Part shown: piece by piece, positions 1 through 5,544 of the stretch
How positions within the stretch are numbered: position 1 is the stretch's first letter
Layout of the letters: each line of letters begins with the position of its first letter
Assembly (NCBI GenBank): GCA_018900975.1
Contig: JAHIFK010000205.1
Location: 1-5,718 of the forward strand
Direction: 5' to 3'
Source: Methanobacteriota archaeon
GTDB lineage: Archaea > Halobacteriota > Methanosarcinia > Methanosarcinales > Methanoperedenaceae
DNA: 5,718 bases
Notes under the pieces: generated by a model
Seen by the model: the letters and a program-made list of their open reading frames with translations, nothing else
Databases searched by the model: none
Told to the model about the DNA's origin: nothing
Position numbers and translations under genes: made by a program

Positions 1-144
1 GGAAAAGCCAAGGATTTCCAGAAAATCGTGAAGTCCCTGATTTACAACAAATTGACCGCTAACGTTTCAATCAATCAAATCCCAAATATCTATCCCGATG
101 AAGCTTTTGAATATTTCGGATTGAAAGAAACACCAGCAGAATGA
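1..144 (+). pseudogene. Truncated ORF end, probable transposase remnant
   Basis: An open frame enters from the left edge and codes for 47 residues before TGA at 142-144. The peptide is protein-like and contains KIVKSLIYNKLTANVSINQ and, near the end, YFGLKETPAE. From memory this resembles the N-terminal region of IS1634-type (DDE) transposases, where a similar segment is followed by an ER.LYRT-like motif. The same frame reads N-F-Y-R-T-D after the TGA, until a second TGA at 163-165. The simplest reading is therefore a premature stop in a decaying transposase rather than a natural C-terminus. No catalytic DDE region is visible. The family assignment is recollection, not a search. The alternative is the genuine C-terminus of an unrecognised protein. 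Confidence 0.45.
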
Positions 145-168
145 AATTTTTACAGGACTGATTGATTG

Positions 169-2202
169 CTACTTTGAGACCTCTTCTTCTAGACCAGGTA
201 CTTCTCTGGCTCCAGCCGGAACAGTAATGCTTGAACCTTCGAAATCATCACCGATAGGCTCATACCGACCACCCAGGCACCGGGAGAGGAATGCCTCAGA
301 TACTGCGAAGAACGACAGTCTGTTCTCAGGTCTGGCAAAGCCATGTCCTTCATCCGGATAGAGCACATACGTCACCGAAATATTCTTCTCCTGCATCGCC
401 TGAACGATCTGGTCGGACTCTGCCTGTTTAACACGCGGGTCATTTGCACCCTGACCGATCAACAGAGGCTTTTGGATTTGATCCACGTAAGTCAGTGGTG
501 ATCGATTGATCAGGAGTGCCCTTCCTTCTTCAGTTCTATGGTCACCCACACGCGTTGCAAACAGCTCGATCTGTGGCTGCCAGTATGGCGGTATCGTTTC
601 AAGCAGAGTAGTAAGGTTCGACGGACCCACAATGTCTACGCCGCAGGCAAACTTCTCTGGTGTGATCGTCATGCCAACAAGCGTGGCGTATCCACCGTAA
701 CTTCCCCCCATAATCGCCATGCGATCAGGGTCAGCGATCTCTTTCTTGATGGCCCAGTCAACCGCGTCAATGAGATCATCATGCATCCTGGCACCCCACT
801 CCAGGTTACCCGCGTTGGTAAGTGCCTTTCCGAATCCCGTGGATCCGCGGAAGTTGACGCTCAGTACAGCATAGCCACGGTTGGCCAGCCACTGATGTAC
901 AGACTCGTAGCCCCAGTTGTCTCGCCCCCACGGACCGCCGTGGACGTACAGTACCATCGGCAATGGCTGATCGGGATGGTCGTCGCCATCGGCATCAATC
1001 CCCAATGGTAATGTGTAGTAGCTGACAAGATCAAGCCCATCACGGGATTTGATGACAGCGGGGTGCATTTTTGCCAGTGCCAGTCCTTCCAGATCCTTGC
1101 GATTAGTGAACAGGAACTCTGCCTTCTGCGCCTGTCTGTCGTAGCGATAGTACTTTAACGGACCATCGTCCATAAGGTAGGCGACCATCCAGTATTTATC
1201 GTCCAGTGTCCGGTCCACGACCTCGACATCGCCATCTGCAACTGTTTTCAAGTAGTCAAGATCATCTGCAATGGATTGGTCGATGATCTGCCATTGTTTA
1301 CGCTCGTAGGTGAAAGCCACTGCCTGGATATTCTTCTGGGTGGGATGGATCATGAGATCGCTAACATCAGCCAGTGGATCCTGGGCGATCAATGTCTGCT
1401 CATTTGTTTTAAGGTCAAGCGCATACATGGCAGCTGTGTTCCGGTCCCGGCTATCGACCAGATATAAAATCGTGCCGTTCTTATCAAACCCAATAGGGCT
1501 TGTTGTGAGTATATCTTCCATTTCGATCCTGGCAAACAATTTCCAGTTTTCATCTTCTGTGGGAATGAGTACCTCCATTCCACCATCGGGTGTCATTCGT
1601 GCTGCCTGGCGGATATTCAAATTATCGTCGGTAAGGAATGAGATGAACTCCTCATTTTTCTGGATTAAACTCTTCTCACCAGTTGTGATATTGACCCGGA
1701 AAATATCATGAAGCTCTGGAACGCGATCATTGAGAGCTATGAGGATATCTTCAGGGAACTTCGGGCTGACCCCCTGGATGCGGGCTTGTACACCTTCTAT
1801 AGGAGTTAGGTCGATTGTCTCACCGTTCTTCAGGTTCACACTATAGACACGCCAGTTCTCATCGCCTGCCTGATCCTGCAGGTATATGATATGTTGGCTG
1901 GTGTAAGCCCATAAGTAGATTCGTATGCCGCGGTCGGTATCATTGGTAACAGGTTTGGCTGTGTCGGGATCATCAACAGATCCCACCCAGACGTTCAATA
2001 CGCCATCTACAGGGGCAAGGTAGCTGATCTGTGCCCCATCAGGGCTAAGACGGGCCGTGATCTTATCCGGGTTGCCGAACAGGACCTCGCGCGGGATGAT
2101 ACTTATATTGCCGGTGGGTTCATCAGTTATGAGCTCTCTGTCACTGAGGCAACCAGAAGTTATTAACGCGATCGTTATAAGGATAAATAGCAGGTTCTTC
2201 AT
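169..2202 (-). CDS. S9-family serine peptidase, secreted lipoprotein
   Basis: A 677-residue serine peptidase of the prolyl oligopeptidase family (S9, acylaminoacyl/dipeptidyl-peptidase type), expected to cleave short peptides outside the cytoplasm. Residues 1-17 are a hydrophobic signal ending in lipobox TSGC, with Cys18 the predicted lipid-modified residue. Residues about 35-390 form a beta-propeller-like region with WD40/TolB-like strands (for example RLSPDG at 51-56). Residues about 395-645 are the alpha/beta-hydrolase domain: oxyanion-loop HGGPWG at 421-426, nucleophile Ser501 in GGSYGG, Asp588 in GANDPRV and His620 in DEGHGF. A DADGDDHPD loop at 403-411 looks like a calcium-binding loop and sits where bacterial homologues carry a similar Asp-rich segment. 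The C-terminus (EPIGDDFEGSS, then VPG) matches my recollection of full-length bacterial homologues, so the gene appears intact. Its ATG follows a strong SD. G+C is visibly higher than in the flanking genes, suggesting transfer from bacteria. Family call firm; substrate unknown. Confidence 0.95.
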   Translation of the reverse strand: MKNLLFILITIALITSGCLSDRELITDEPTGNISIIPREVLFGNPDKITARLSPDGAQISYLAPVDGVLNVWVGSVDDPDTAKPVTNDTDRGIRIYLWAYTSQHIIYLQDQAGDENWRVYSVNLKNGETIDLTPIEGVQARIQGVSPKFPEDILIALNDRVPELHDIFRVNITTGEKSLIQKNEEFISFLTDDNLNIRQAARMTPDGGMEVLIPTEDENWKLFARIEMEDILTTSPIGFDKNGTILYLVDSRDRNTAAMYALDLKTNEQTLIAQDPLADVSDLMIHPTQKNIQAVAFTYERKQWQIIDQSIADDLDYLKTVADGDVEVVDRTLDDKYWMVAYLMDDGPLKYYRYDRQAQKAEFLFTNRKDLEGLALAKMHPAVIKSRDGLDLVSYYTLPLGIDADGDDHPDQPLPMVLYVHGGPWGRDNWGYESVHQWLANRGYAVLSVNFRGSTGFGKALTNAGNLEWGARMHDDLIDAVDWAIKKEIADPDRMAIMGGSYGGYATLVGMTITPEKFACGVDIVGPSNLTTLLETIPPYWQPQIELFATRVGDHRTEEGRALLINRSPLTYVDQIQKPLLIGQGANDPRVKQAESDQIVQAMQEKNISVTYVLYPDEGHGFARPENRLSFFAVSEAFLSRCLGGRYEPIGDDFEGSSITVPAGAREVPGLEEEVSK

Positions 2203-2209
2203 ATTTTCT

Positions 2210-2218
2210 CTCCTCCTT
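2210..2218 (-). promoter_or_regulatory. Strong Shine-Dalgarno of the S9 peptidase
   Basis: Read on the minus strand this is AAGGAGGAG, a near-perfect anti-16S match lying 7 nt before the ATG at 2202. It fixes that start, and the start is also the one that provides the lipoprotein signal peptide. Confidence 0.85.
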
Positions 2219-2220
2219 GG

Positions 2221-2490
2221 ATATCAGACCTTTGCATCAAGAATTGACACAAAGATAAGTAAATTATAAATCATTCATCACTATTAAACTTAACATATTT
2301 ATTTATATAAATCTAAATATAAAATAACCACATTTCCATAATAGAATGGATGCTACCTTTTCAAATGCACTTGAAAAAATGAAGGGACAATTGATTTAAA
2401 ATTCCATATTACACTTTATCCTTTTGAGATAGTGTTTAATTTTCTAATACCTGGTCCTCTGAGATAATCGGATACACTTTGAACCTGACT
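2221..2490. other. AT-rich spacer without a recognisable gene
   Basis: About 270 bases of very AT-rich sequence upstream of the peptidase. Apart from the TATA-like elements described for the peptidase I see only a 16-codon frame at 2344-2394 (MDATFSNALEKMKGQLI-like) without an SD, possibly a scrap of a former gene. There is no tRNA-like fold, long repeat or CRISPR-like pattern. Confidence 0.5.
2261..2271 (-). promoter_or_regulatory. Candidate TATA box for the S9 peptidase
   Basis: On the minus strand the sequence reads ATTTATAATTT, a good archaeal TATA-like element. Transcription would start about 25 nt downstream, near 2238, giving a leader of roughly 35 nt that contains the SD. A second, perfectly palindromic element, TTTATATAAA at 2302-2311, is an alternative with a longer leader and could also serve the plus strand. 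The whole spacer is AT-rich, so neither is certain. Confidence 0.35.
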
Positions 2491-2559
2491 TATGGAAAGT
2501 ACCTCGTTAATAATAGAGAAATCTCCTGTTCAGAAACTTCTGATTGAATATCCTGCAAG

Positions 2560-2755
2560 TCTGCCCCACCCCTTCTTAGGCTTTCTTACCGCCCCTCTCA
2601 CCTTCACTCCACCCGGGTGCCTGTCCCGATCTGCTCCACATGCCCTTGTGGTGTGGGGGCTGGCAGGTGCTTTTCGATTGAATCGGCGATTTGGGGATGT
2701 GAAATTAGGCCATTCTTTGGCTCACCTGACGTCTCCACCCTTCAATGAGAGGGAA
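2560..2755. other. G+C-rich patch with nested inverted repeats, function unknown
   Basis: This segment departs sharply in composition from the AT-rich flanks. It contains several complementary arms: CCCTCTCA at 2593-2600 with TGAGAGGG at 2746-2753, CTCCACA at 2634-2640 with TGTGGGG at 2652-2658 (one G-U pair), and CAGGTG at 2664-2669 with CACCTG at 2723-2728. It also holds a perfect 10-bp palindrome CACCCGGGTG at 2610-2619. The pairs nest without crossing, as in a structured RNA, and the outer pair closes the patch. A 106-codon plus-strand ORF (2492-2812) and a 44-codon GTG-initiated minus-strand frame (2738-2604) both cross it. Neither has an SD that I can see, and neither resembles a known protein. 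A structured RNA, or a fragment of a mobile retroelement or other foreign element, are the options I would weigh. I cannot name a family. Confidence 0.35.
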
Positions 2756-2756
2756 G

Positions 2757-2766
2757 CTGTATATCA
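2757..2766 (+). promoter_or_regulatory. Candidate TATA box for the radical SAM operon
   Basis: A TATATC-type element (CTGTATATCA) follows a purine-rich GAGGGAAG stretch that could act as a BRE. It lies about 70 nt before the preferred ATG, implying a leader of about 45 nt. No better element is seen between 2766 and the gene. Weak, single-site evidence. Confidence 0.25.
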
Positions 2767-2824
2767 ATTTCAACTTAGGGTGTGCCATGCTTATTGTAGT
2801 ATGAAAGAATAAGACAAAGCATGC

Positions 2825-2829
2825 GGTGA
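2825..2829 (+). promoter_or_regulatory. Shine-Dalgarno deciding the radical SAM start
   Basis: GGTGA lies 5 nt before ATG at 2835-2837 and matches the archaeal SD core. An in-frame GTG at 2826 would add three residues, but it lies inside this SD and has no SD of its own upstream. I therefore prefer the ATG. Confidence 0.6.
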
Positions 2830-2834
2830 ATAGA

Positions 2835-4262
2835 ATGATCTCAAAAATATTATTTGTTGAGCCTCCAAAAGACTACTGGTTTTTAATGGGAGAATATCTT
2901 CCACCACCTGCCGGATTGCTTATTCTGGCAGCATACATTGAAGAACAACTTCCAGATGTGGAAATTGAAATCCTTGACTGTCAGGCAGAAAAAAAGGACT
3001 TCAAAGACATTGAAAAATATATCGAATACTTTTCTCCTTCAATTGTTGCAGCATCAGGATTTACCTGTAATGCGTACCTATGTGCAAGGGTAGCAGAAAT
3101 AGCGAAAAAAGTGAGCAATGATATATTTACCGTTGTTGGCGGCCAACACTTTTCGGCTGCTGCCGAAGAATCCCTTAATGATTTCCCTGAGATCGATTAT
3201 ATCATAAGGGGCGAGGGAGAGGTCACATTTGTTGATCTAATCAGGGCATTAGAGGCTGGTAAAAACATTGGGGAAATAAAAGGTATATCATTCAAGCATA
3301 ACAAGGAGATCATTCATAATCCTCCGCGGCCGTTAATTCAAAACCTTGACACACTCCCATATCCTGCGTACCATCTTGTTGAAAAGAATATTGAAAAATA
3401 TCATTTCACTATGATGGCAGGGAAAAACACCAGGTATATGATCCTGGAAGGTTCCCGCGGTTGTTCCCATAAATGCTCATTCTGCACCCAGTGGAAACAC
3501 TGGAATGGTGCATGGAGAACAAAATCAGCCAGGCGGATAGCCGATGAGATGGAATATTTCAATGAAAGGTTTGATGGTGAATTCCTATGGCTTACTGACG
3601 ACAATTTCAAATATGACAACAAGGCAAAAGAATTGTGGCAGGAATTGCGACATCGACAATTCACTGATGATATTTCATGGTTCTTCCAGGCACGGACAGA
3701 TGAGATCACCCAGAACCCTGACATGGTTGCAAAGCTGCGAGATGTGGGCAATAACTGGATCCTTATGGGAGTTGAAAACAATTCACCTGCGGTCCTGAAA
3801 GATCTCAAAAAGAATCTACAGGTTAATGATGCTTACAAGGCGGTTAAAATCCTCAAAGACAATGATATTTTCTCTCATACCATGTTTATCATGGGTTCCA
3901 GAGGAGATACTGCTATATCGATTGAGCAGTTGCGGCAGTTCTCATTTGATCTGGGTTCTGATCTTGCATTATATACCATACTTACACCATTCCCAGGTAC
4001 GGAAATCTATGAAAGCGCGCAGCGGTTTGGATGGATTGAGGATACAAATTACGCACACTATGATATGGCCCATGCCGTTATGCCTACCGAAACCCTTACA
4101 CGCCGTCAGATACAGGAAGAACTTTTCCACTGCTATAAAGATTTTTATGGATCAATCCCGCGGAACATTGCTGGTATCTTTTCAAAAAATAAGATCAAAA
4201 GAAGGGTGAACCGTCATATGGCAGGAAAAGGCGTTCTAAAGAGTTTGAAGGGTTTGATTTGA
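2835..4262 (+). CDS. BchE-like B12-binding-type radical SAM protein
   Basis: A 475-residue radical SAM protein from the preferred ATG. Residues about 5-140 form a cobalamin-binding-type Rossmann domain with PPPAGLL (23-29), VVGGQH (100-105) and RGEGE (125-129). The canonical DxHxxG cobalamin-ligating motif is not seen: the expected place reads DCQAEK (from 48), so any cobalamin would lack the usual histidine ligand. Residues about 197-400 are the radical SAM barrel, with Cys210, Cys214 and Cys217 in CxxxCxxC for the 4Fe-4S cluster. The next residues, TQWKHW, recall the SQWKFW of anaerobic Mg-protoporphyrin IX monomethyl ester cyclase (BchE). Further barrel features are TDDNF (254-258), GVEN (312-315) and PFPGTE (385-390). 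A basic tail of about 75 residues follows. Archaea of this type make no bacteriochlorophyll, so an automatic BchE label would mislead. Its true reaction is unknown; methylation, oxidation or cyclisation of a lipid, tetrapyrrole or cofactor is possible. First gene of an operon with the following membrane protein. Confidence 0.92.
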   Translation: MISKILFVEPPKDYWFLMGEYLPPPAGLLILAAYIEEQLPDVEIEILDCQAEKKDFKDIEKYIEYFSPSIVAASGFTCNAYLCARVAEIAKKVSNDIFTVVGGQHFSAAAEESLNDFPEIDYIIRGEGEVTFVDLIRALEAGKNIGEIKGISFKHNKEIIHNPPRPLIQNLDTLPYPAYHLVEKNIEKYHFTMMAGKNTRYMILEGSRGCSHKCSFCTQWKHWNGAWRTKSARRIADEMEYFNERFDGEFLWLTDDNFKYDNKAKELWQELRHRQFTDDISWFFQARTDEITQNPDMVAKLRDVGNNWILMGVENNSPAVLKDLKKNLQVNDAYKAVKILKDNDIFSHTMFIMGSRGDTAISIEQLRQFSFDLGSDLALYTILTPFPGTEIYESAQRFGWIEDTNYAHYDMAHAVMPTETLTRRQIQEELFHCYKDFYGSIPRNIAGIFSKNKIKRRVNRHMAGKGVLKSLKGLI

Positions 4263-4936
4263 AACAGAAAAAGCGTGTGATATATTACCTAATCTTTTCA
4301 ACAATAGGAGCAGCATTATTGATAGTAGCATCGGTTTTTAGCTATTCGGAGCAAAACGTTATCCACATATCTGACAAACTAGTGGTGGGAGGTGCATTTA
4401 TCATAAGCTGTATATTCGGCATCTATGCTGCTGTTAAACCAGACTGGATTTACCCCAAAGGAGGTGATGGTCAACAATCTCAAAGAAAAATTATAGGGCA
4501 CCATCCGGATTGTGAAGAATTCAACAATCATGTTATCAAAATAAAAAATTCAATTCTATGCCCGGGCTGCTATGGTCTGGCATTGGGTTCTGTCATATCA
4601 ATTCTTCTAATGAGCGGTTATATTGTATTTCCCATAGAGATACAAAAGATCCATCTATATGTTTTAATCATTCTTGGAATGCTTTTAATTGTCCTTAATT
4701 TCGTAGAAATTATAATTCCCGCAACAACAGCATATTTTCACCTGATTTCCAATATATTTCTTGTAATCAGCTTCTTTTTGATAATTCTTGGCATACTACA
4801 TTTGACGGGTAATATGATCTTTGGTTTATTAGCCGTCTTGATATCATATCTTTGGCTGGATACCAGAGTTCAACTATCAGATTGGCGCCATTCCCAGGTC
4901 TGCCAAAATTGCATTGAATCCTGCAAAGTCTATTGA
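4259..4936 (+). CDS. Polytopic membrane protein with His/Cys clusters, DUF2085-like
   Basis: A 225-residue membrane protein of unknown function. It begins at TTG, which overlaps the previous stop as TTGA. GAAGGGT at 4247-4253 is a suitably spaced SD, and no other Met occurs before residue 117, so the TTG start is well supported. Predicted helices lie near residues 7-28, 41-59, 103-125, 130-155, 160-181 and 184-200. Between helices 2 and 3 is a conserved-looking motif: GHHPDC (80-85), His91, then CPGCYGLALG (101-110). The C-terminus carries a second cluster: His211, Cys215, Cys218 and Cys222 (CQNCIESC). The HHPxC...CxxCyGlxlG pattern recalls the DUF2085 membrane family. These residues suggest metal, Fe-S or heme binding, which is inference. 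Coupling to the radical SAM gene suggests a shared process at the membrane, such as anchoring, electron supply or cofactor handling. Coding is very likely; function unknown. Confidence 0.85.
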   Translation: MKQKKRVIYYLIFSTIGAALLIVASVFSYSEQNVIHISDKLVVGGAFIISCIFGIYAAVKPDWIYPKGGDGQQSQRKIIGHHPDCEEFNNHVIKIKNSILCPGCYGLALGSVISILLMSGYIVFPIEIQKIHLYVLIILGMLLIVLNFVEIIIPATTAYFHLISNIFLVISFFLIILGILHLTGNMIFGLLAVLISYLWLDTRVQLSDWRHSQVCQNCIESCKVY

Positions 4937-4937
4937 G

Positions 4938-4950
4938 TTTATTCTTTTTT
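4938..4950 (+). terminator. T-rich terminator of the radical SAM operon
   Basis: TTTATTCTTTTTT begins one base after the plus-strand stop codon and fits the U-rich, hairpin-independent termination signal typical of archaea. It lies inside the last codons of the convergent zinc-ribbon gene, so one segment serves as coding DNA on one strand and probable terminator on the other. Confidence 0.55.
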
Positions 4951-5262
4951 GGATATGGTTCTGATACCTGCAATTATAATAATAAGACCGATGATCAGAG
5001 CAAAAACCCACCCGATATCAAATTGGTAGACCCATCCCGGCATCCCACTCATGTTCTTTAATGCGCCCTCAAATAGTATGGCCAGGCCAACAAGAATGAG
5101 TATCAATCCCCAAACATATGGGGCATAACGTGGACCTCCGGCACATTCCTGTGCCCGCTTTTCATCTGAATCCTTTTTAGTTCCACTTAAAGAAGCACCA
5201 CATTTATTACAATATGTAGCATCCTCTTCATTTTGCTTGCCGCATTTCGGACAATAAGTCAT
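4939..5262 (-). CDS. Zinc-ribbon domain membrane protein, two helices
   Basis: A 107-residue protein. Residues 3-25 are a zinc ribbon with Cys4, Cys7, Cys18 and Cys21 (YCPKCGK and YCNKCGASL), of the short zinc-ribbon type found at the N-termini of many archaeal membrane proteins. A charged linker (about 26-45) contains one extra Cys40. Two hydrophobic helices follow at about 49-66 and 83-101, separated by a short Gly/Met/Trp-rich loop, and the protein ends in a basic ISKKE tail. The ribbon is probably cytoplasmic. Its partner is unknown: such ribbons bind zinc and often mediate protein contacts. AAGGGTGAT (5265-5273 on the minus strand) is a good SD before the ATG. The gene converges on the radical SAM operon with only 2 bp between stop codons, so it is separately transcribed. 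Domain call firm, role unknown. Confidence 0.9.
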   Translation of the reverse strand: MTYCPKCGKQNEEDATYCNKCGASLSGTKKDSDEKRAQECAGGPRYAPYVWGLILILVGLAILFEGALKNMSGMPGWVYQFDIGWVFALIIGLIIIIAGIRTISKKE

Positions 5263-5264
5263 AA

Positions 5265-5273
5265 AATCACCCT
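5265..5273 (-). promoter_or_regulatory. Shine-Dalgarno of the zinc-ribbon gene
   Basis: On the minus strand AAGGGTGAT lies shortly before the ATG at 5262 and contains GGTGA, the same core as the radical SAM gene's SD. Upstream, the AT-rich stretch around 5291-5306 (minus strand TTAATATTAAATAATA) is the only TATA-like candidate, which would give a very short leader. Confidence 0.6.
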
Positions 5274-5384
5274 TAAAAAGTATTCAGTGATATTATTTAA
5301 TATTAACTGTAAAATTTGTTAAAAACTCAAATGAATTCAAATGCTTCAAAAGCGATCATGAAATTATACGAGACGAAATGGAGG

Positions 5385-5393
5385 TTTAAATAA
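5385..5393 (+). promoter_or_regulatory. Consensus-like archaeal TATA box without an adjacent gene
   Basis: TTTAAATAA contains TTTAAATA, a full match to the archaeal TATA consensus. Transcription would start about 25 nt downstream, near 5412-5418. That is just before the G+C-rich foldable segment at 5422-5476 and about 130 nt before the first SD-preceded ATG at 5545. Confidence 0.4.
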
Positions 5394-5421
5394 TTAGAAT
5401 CCCACACGATGACAATATTCT

Positions 5422-5476
5422 CCTGTAGTCAGATGTTCGACGGCTCGGCTTTGCCGAATACGGGGAGGCTACCTGG
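5422..5476 (+). ncRNA. Candidate structured small RNA or element-end hairpin
   Basis: A G+C-rich island in AT-rich intergenic DNA, correctly placed behind a consensus-like TATA box. GTAGTC at 5425-5430 pairs with GGCTAC at 5467-5472 (one G-U pair), with CC/GG at 5422-5423 and 5475-5476 possibly extending it. Inside lies a tight hairpin, TCGGC-TTT-GCCGA at 5445-5457. An ACA trinucleotide at 5489-5491 is downstream. It is not a tRNA: although GTTCGAC occurs, no T-arm or acceptor stem can be drawn around it. I see no clear C/D box pair. It could instead be a leader RNA or the terminal hairpin of an insertion element whose gene begins at 5545. No known RNA family is recognised. Confidence 0.25.
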
Positions 5477-5492
5477 TATTCCTCTTTCACAG

Positions 5493-5517
5493 CAATTTGG
5501 GGTCCATGATCAAATTG
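5493..5517. repeat. Short inverted repeat, 7-bp arms
   Basis: CAATTTG at 5493-5499 and CAAATTG at 5511-5517 are exact reverse complements around an 11-base spacer containing TGATCA. The repeat lies just upstream of the start of the broken gene at 5545, so it could be an operator or part of an element end. An arm of this length can also arise by chance. Confidence 0.3.
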
Positions 5518-5544
5518 GATTATCTGTTATAAGAGGTAATAATT

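Noticed and set aside
538..1011. Plus-strand ORF of 157 codons opposite the peptidase
   Set aside because: Lies wholly within the well-supported peptidase on the other strand, and its translation looks like a shadow with no domain.
1310..1711. Plus-strand ORF of 133 codons with hydrophobic and Ser-rich stretches
   Set aside because: Shadow of the peptidase propeller region; no SD and no independent context.
2344..2394. 16-codon frame with MDATFSNALEKM-like product
   Set aside because: Too short, no SD, no homology that I can recognise; at most a gene scrap.
2530..2543. TCAGAA-AC-TTCTGA inverted repeat as a terminator or hairpin
   Set aside because: The 2-base spacer is too small for a full hairpin, no T-run follows, and 6-bp arms can occur by chance.
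2492..2812. 106-codon plus-strand ORF as a gene
   Set aside because: No SD before its ATG, a composition that changes halfway from AT-rich to G+C-rich, a Pro/Ser/Arg-rich translation without recognisable domains, and inverted repeats running through it. I treat it as a chance frame over the G+C-rich patch, though a search could overturn this.
2826..2834. GTG start for the radical SAM gene
   Set aside because: The GTG lies inside the GGTGA that serves as SD for ATG 2835 and has no SD of its own.
3401..3808. Minus-strand ORF of 135 codons
   Set aside because: Antisense to the radical SAM barrel, whose motifs are intact; shadow frame.
5430..5450. tRNA T-arm suggested by GTTCGAC
   Set aside because: No 5-bp T stem, anticodon arm or acceptor stem can be formed around it.
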